Below, one piece after another: positions 60,504 to 64,000 of a stretch of 64,000 nt of DNA (positions are counted from its first letter, which is position 1; each line of letters starts with the position of its first letter). The DNA lies in the NCBI RefSeq assembly GCF_003323715.1, contig NZ_QOIN01000019.1, positions 62,001-126,000 of the forward strand, read 5' to 3'. This stretch comes from Streptomyces diacarni. GTDB taxonomy: Bacteria > Actinomycetota > Actinomycetes > Streptomycetales > Streptomycetaceae. Below the pieces are notes generated by a model, which made no database searches, was not told the DNA's origin, and saw only the letters and a list, made by a program, of their open reading frames with translations. A program made the position numbers and the translations under genes.

Positions 60504-60690
60504 GCGCCTCCCCAGCCACCGAAATCAGCGGTCTTCCCTGTCGAAGAGCACTCTCTTACAGAACTCCAGTCACCACAAGAGACCGCCGCGCAGCTGCCGT
60601 CCAGTCGCCGTCTCCGCCGGGGCAGCCCGCGACGACCGCGCGCCGCGCACGTGTGCGACCCCGTGGGGGCGAGGCTGCGAGACTGCTGGG

Positions 60691-61347
60691 ATGTCTCTTC
60701 ATATGGTCTCGGTCATCGGCAGCAGCCCCGGCGTCGGCAAATCCACGCTGTGCCGTGCGGTCGCGGAATGGCTGGCCGAAACCGGCGCGTCCGTCGACCA
60801 TTTCGAGGAGGCCGACATCCTCACCCGGGCGGCGTTCCGGCCGGTGGCCGAGGAGTTCGCCGGCGGTGAAGCCGCAGTCCGCCCTGAAACTTTGATCGAG
60901 TGCACGCGCGCCTACGTCGCCGAGATGGACGCGCGAGGCATGGACTACGCGGTGACGGACGCCCTCGTACCGTTCATCCCCTCTCTCGTGGCGTGGGGCC
61001 ACGAGGAGCGGACTCTCTCGCGCGTGACGAGCGAGCTGGTCCGGGTCTTGGAACCGGCGGTCCAGGTAACCGTCGTGTACGTCCACGACGATCCGACGCG
61101 GGCACTGCGCCGCGCGGTGCAGCGCGAGGGGGAGCCCTGGGCGGACTGGTACGTACGCAAACTCGCCGGTTCCCCCGGCACCAGGACAGTCCACGACCTC
61201 CCCTCGGCCGCCGCACACCTGCGTTTCGAGGCCGGCCTGACCCGCCGTCTCCTCGCCCGGACCCCGTGGCAGGTCCTGACGGTGGACGCGGGCACCCGCG
61301 ACGCCCGCGAGGCCTTCGCCTACGTACGAGACCACCTGACGAAGTAG
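60691..61347 (+). CDS. P-loop NTPase/kinase-like protein
   Basis: Nucleotide-binding protein of 218 residues. The Walker A motif is GSSPGVGKSTLCRA near residue 12; a deoxynucleoside-kinase-like architecture follows, with an acidic VTDALVPFIPSL segment near residue 90 and a lid-like RRAVQREGEPWADWYVRK near residue 150. The phosphate acceptor, if any, is unknown. ATG 60691 follows a GAGGC-type stretch at a long distance. It stands alone, divergent from hxlR. Confidence 0.7.
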   Translation: MSLHMVSVIGSSPGVGKSTLCRAVAEWLAETGASVDHFEEADILTRAAFRPVAEEFAGGEAAVRPETLIECTRAYVAEMDARGMDYAVTDALVPFIPSLVAWGHEERTLSRVTSELVRVLEPAVQVTVVYVHDDPTRALRRAVQREGEPWADWYVRKLAGSPGTRTVHDLPSAAAHLRFEAGLTRRLLARTPWQVLTVDAGTRDAREAFAYVRDHLTK

Positions 61348-61466
61348 CCGCCCCCAACACCGGCCGGCCCCGGGCCGCGGCATCCGCTGAGCTGCGCTGA
61401 GCACCACGCAGGCGCCTCGCATGCTGTGGCACGACGCGAGGTGTTCGCCAGGTGGGGGTGGGTGAC

Positions 61467-62585
61467 TCAGGAGGGGAGGGGGGCGCCGTTGCCGCGTAGT
61501 ACGTCTCTCAGGTCGAGGATCAGGGGGAACACCTCGTGGTTCCGGTCCTCTCCTTGCTCGTCCCATGCGCGCTGCTCCGCCTCCACCGCCGTCCGGTCCT
61601 GTGCGAAGACCCGCTCGGTGAAGCGGCGGATGAACGGCCAGGCGAGAGGGAGCGCGCCCGGAACCGGCGGCTTGGCGATCATGAGCAGTCCGTACGCGCG
61701 AGTGACGCGCTGCTCCGCGTCTTCGGGTACGTAGGCCGCCCACAGGGAGAAGGCGGGGAGTTCCGTGTTCGTGGGAGCCAGACGGAGGGTTTGATACGGG
61801 TACTCGGTACGGATGGTGATGACGTCCGAACCCTTGCTGCCTCGGGGGCCCTTCGCGGACAGCAGTCCGGCGCCGAAGTCCTTCTTCCCCTTGCCGGAGG
61901 TGAACAGGTAGCGCGCCTCCACCGACTGCGGCCCCGCATCGTAGCCGAGCAGCTTGGGCTGGATGCGGCCGATGACGCCCCGGTGCAGGAACTGATGGTT
62001 CATGTCGAGCAGGTTCTCGTGCATGAAGGAGTAGTGGCAGTGCACGGCACGGGAGAACGTCATCGTCCTGTGCCGGGGCGAGGCGAACTCCGGCAGGTCG
62101 GGCAGTGGCGTCGCGGCCGCCTTCTCCGGTTCGCCGGGGAACACGAACACCAGGCCGTAGGCCTCCCGCACCGGGTAGGCACGCACTCCCCGCGGCGGTC
62201 GTTCCCCGCCCTTGGGCAGGTAGGGGATCTGACAGATGCGGCCGTTCCCCCGGTACGCCCACGCGTGGTAGCAGCAGCGGAGGGTCTCACCTTCCACCAC
62301 GCCCATGCTCAGCGGAACCTGTCGGTGAGCGCAGCGATCCTCCAGGGCGTACACCGCTCCCTGCGCGCCCCGGTACAGCGCGAGGCGCTCACCTGCGAAC
62401 GCGGCGGCGCGGGTCTCGCCTTTCGGCACCTCGCGGGAGAGGGCGACCGGATACCAGAAGTCCGGGCTGATTCCTACGCGCCGCAGATCCGTCACCGGCC
62501 GGGGCAGGGGATCATCCGCAGCGGAAGAGCGTTCGTCCAGCCGTGGTGCGACCGGGGCACTGTCTGCGGCTGTCTCCTGAGTCAC
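61467..62585 (-). CDS. Second Rieske oxygenase, stand-alone
   Basis: Rieske-type oxygenase of 372 residues with ligands for both iron sites: EDRCAHRQVPLS and LRCCYHAWAY for the [2Fe-2S] cluster, and ENLLDMNHQFLHRG for the mononuclear iron. It differs clearly from the oxygenase at 45877-47001 and has no reductase or ferredoxin gene nearby, so it must borrow electrons. The phenoxybenzoate/vanillate-oxygenase branch and natural-product tailoring oxygenases are both possible. GTG 62585 follows AGGGA by about 8 nt; GTG 62600 is the alternative. Confidence 0.85.
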   Translation of the reverse strand: MTQETAADSAPVAPRLDERSSAADDPLPRPVTDLRRVGISPDFWYPVALSREVPKGETRAAAFAGERLALYRGAQGAVYALEDRCAHRQVPLSMGVVEGETLRCCYHAWAYRGNGRICQIPYLPKGGERPPRGVRAYPVREAYGLVFVFPGEPEKAAATPLPDLPEFASPRHRTMTFSRAVHCHYSFMHENLLDMNHQFLHRGVIGRIQPKLLGYDAGPQSVEARYLFTSGKGKKDFGAGLLSAKGPRGSKGSDVITIRTEYPYQTLRLAPTNTELPAFSLWAAYVPEDAEQRVTRAYGLLMIAKPPVPGALPLAWPFIRRFTERVFAQDRTAVEAEQRAWDEQGEDRNHEVFPLILDLRDVLRGNGAPLPS

Positions 62586-62780
62586 GAGATGTTCCCTCAC
62601 CTGTAGGTCGCCGGTACGGGGGATCGCCGGTGCGTGGGGAGCGTCGCGCTCAGGGGGAGTGCGAGTTCGAGCCGGTCTCCCCGGCCACGTTGTCCTTCCC
62701 CGGTACCGTGCCGATGAGGCTCGCCCCGGCGAGTGACACAGGGGACCGACGCGACCCGAAGGCGCGTGCCCGGCAGTGCG

Positions 62781-63116
62781 TCAGGGTGTGTGCGGCCGGT
62801 CCCGGCGCCGGCCGGCACCCCGCTCATCGGCCGCCTCGTACTCGGCGGCGGCGTCCGCGTGGTCGTCGGGGAGTCCAGCGGTCTCCGTGTCGCTCGTGAA
62901 CCCGGTGGCGAGGACGTAGTCGACGTCGACGTCGCGGTACTCGACGCCCGTGCTCACACGTTCGGGCAGGTTCCTTCGTACGCTGCGGGAGGTGGAGCGG
63001 CGACCCGGGGAACCGTGAAACGTCACGCGGGTCTGCGGCTCTTCGGGGAAGCGCAGGCCGACTGCCCGCACCGAGGAGGTGAGCGAGATGTCGGGCGCCT
63101 GCTCACGCTGGTGCAT
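62781..63116 (-). CDS. Hypothetical protein, downstream of the repeat protein
   Basis: Unrecognised 111-residue soluble protein. The N-terminal third (SLTSSVRAVGLRFPEEPQ) looks folded, then SPGRRSTSRSVRRNLPERV is basic, and the end is Asp/Glu/Ala-rich and probably disordered. It begins 18 nt after the stop of the 11-mer-repeat gene on the same strand, so co-transcription is likely. Codon use and third-position GC look like genuine coding sequence, but no family or function can be named. Confidence 0.55.
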   Translation of the reverse strand: MHQREQAPDISLTSSVRAVGLRFPEEPQTRVTFHGSPGRRSTSRSVRRNLPERVSTGVEYRDVDVDYVLATGFTSDTETAGLPDDHADAAAEYEAADERGAGRRRDRPHTP

Positions 63117-63134
63117 GTCTGGCGCGTGCGCTGT

Positions 63135-64000
63135 TCATGGCGGCTCTCGCCTGCGTCCGCCGTCGCCGCGCTCGGCCGTACGCTTCGAGGCAGTGCGCTT
63201 GGCGCGACGCTCAGTTCGCCTGCCGGAGTCCTCCTTGCCGTCGGACGCGGAACCGGTGGAGGCGCCCCGCCGACGTGCGGTCTCCTCCCCGCCTCGCGCC
63301 GCCTCGCTGCCTCGCGCCGCCTCGCCGGCCGCGTCCCCTGCCGTCGCCTTCCCGACCGCGTCGCCACCCTCCTCGCCCACGACCTCCGCGGTCTCGCGTG
63401 CGCCCCGGCCCACGTCCTGGACGGCTTCGCCGGCGCCCGCTCCGGCATCCTGGACGGTTTCGCCGGCGCCCTCACCCACGTCCTGAACGGCTTCGCCGGC
63501 ACCCTCACCCACATCCCGCACAGCTTCGCCGGCGCCGCCGCCAACGTCCCGCACAGCGTTGCCGGCGCCGCCGCCCACGTCCTGAACGGCGCTGCCGGCG
63601 CCCGCACCGACGCTCTTGGTGGCTTCGCCCGCACCGTGTCCCAACTCGCCGACCGCCTGCCGGGCCCCGCCGCCGATTTCCTGAGCCGCGGCCCCCACAC
63701 CCTGGGTGACCGCCTCCAGGATCTGCGGGTTCTTGTCGATGCTGCGCAGCACCCGGTCGATGATCCGTGCGACGTTGTCCAGCCGTACCTTCAGCAGCGC
63801 CTGTGCCTCGACGCCCTTGATCTCGAGCTGGACGCGGCCGAGGTCGACGTCGGCGCCGACGTTGAGTTTGAGCAGGTCGAGAACCTCCGCCTGGAGCGAG
63901 ACGCGGGCGCGCAGATCCTCGACGTCGAGGTGGATCTCGTCGACCTCGAGCTGAGGGACGTCGAGGAGGACGTCCGGGCCCTGGTCGGCGTCCTCACCGG
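63135..64000 (-). CDS. 11-residue-repeat protein (5' end beyond the window)
   Basis: Partial gene; the reading frame is open to the window edge, giving at least 288 codons. The visible N-terminal part is a conserved amphipathic region, VDEIHLDVEDLRARVSLQAE followed by LDLLKLNVGADVDLGRV, then GVEAQALLKVRLDNVARIID. After this come about ten consecutive 11-residue repeats on the theme GxGAGxAVxDV, then an Ala/Glu-rich segment and a basic tail. Such 11-mers form amphipathic helices in LEA-type and lipid-binding proteins. I recognise similar uncharacterised Streptomyces proteins but no function. A start at 63752 would remove the conserved part and is rejected. Confidence 0.75.
   Translation of the reverse strand, partial: GEDADQGPDVLLDVPQLEVDEIHLDVEDLRARVSLQAEVLDLLKLNVGADVDLGRVQLEIKGVEAQALLKVRLDNVARIIDRVLRSIDKNPQILEAVTQGVGAAAQEIGGGARQAVGELGHGAGEATKSVGAGAGSAVQDVGGGAGNAVRDVGGGAGEAVRDVGEGAGEAVQDVGEGAGETVQDAGAGAGEAVQDVGRGARETAEVVGEEGGDAVGKATAGDAAGEAARGSEAARGGEETARRRGASTGSASDGKEDSGRRTERRAKRTASKRTAERGDGGRRREPP
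63377..63710 (-). repeat. Ten tandem 33-bp (11-residue) repeats
   Basis: Consecutive units such as GGGAGNAVRDV, GGGAGEAVRDV, GEGAGEAVQDV, GEGAGETVQDA and GAGAGEAVQDV. Glycine and alanine fall at fixed positions, a Val-Asp/Gln pair closes each unit, and the outer copies are more diverged than the centre. Confidence 0.88.

Noticed and set aside
63135..63752. Start of the 11-mer repeat protein at 63752
   Set aside because: The same frame continues upstream without stop into a clearly conserved region up to the window edge.

Overview
High-GC DNA with tightly packed genes, GTGA/ATGA start-stop overlaps, frequent GTG starts, Tat-type signal peptides, a conservon (cvnABCD plus P450) and a TTA codon that looks like a bldA target. 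Together these point to a Streptomyces or close actinomycete chromosome. Nothing marks a plasmid, phage or integrated element, and I saw no rRNA, tRNA, CRISPR array or insertion sequence. Calls rest on reading translated sequence and motifs; no database search was run.

Layout. (1) 0.2-7.3 kb: TetR regulator with an O-methyltransferase, a glycosyltransferase/polysialyltransferase-like pair facing an acyltransferase, then back-to-back DUF5997 and LysR-substrate-domain genes. (2) 7.4-14.7 kb: SpoIIE-type phosphatase, two overlapping P450 genes (one without the K-helix ExxR), a DUF1330 protein, a secreted GH16 glucanase and an alditol oxidase. (3) 14.8-29.1 kb: a divergent polysaccharide-utilisation locus. 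The minus arm is a 2-hydroxyacid dehydrogenase, LacI regulator, PL8 lyase and DUF2264 protein. The plus arm is two ABC permeases, a binding lipoprotein, a secreted M1 peptidase and a beta-helix protein. A LacI-type operator sits inside the plus-arm promoter. (4) 29.1-36.9 kb: ferritin-like protein, fruR-fruK-fruA, DinB-like protein, a beheaded TetR remnant and a catalase. (5) 37.6-45.1 kb: conservon cvnA-B-C-D-P450 followed by a class I terpene synthase and its own P450. (6) 45.4-58.0 kb: an aromatic-catabolism regulon. It has a MarR regulator, eleven co-directional enzyme or accessory genes (Rieske oxygenase, reductase, ThDP enzyme, two SDRs, cupin, hydrolase, aspartate-dehydrogenase-like, extradiol dioxygenase, aldehyde dehydrogenase and a small HTH-like protein) and a divergent MFS importer. 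(7) 58.2-64.0 kb: cold-shock protein, secreted phosphodiesterase-like protein, HxlR/VOC pair, P-loop protein, a lone second Rieske oxygenase, and a protein of 11-residue repeats that runs off the window.

The most notable system is region 6. A 13-bp inverted motif occurs on the MarR promoter and on both divergent promoters 11 kb away, which ties the three transcription units into one predicted regulon for an unidentified aromatic substrate. Region 3 is similar in logic: import, extracellular depolymerisation and sugar-acid reduction under one LacI repressor. Region 5 couples a GTPase-type signalling conservon, with a TTA codon in cvnC, to terpene biosynthesis.
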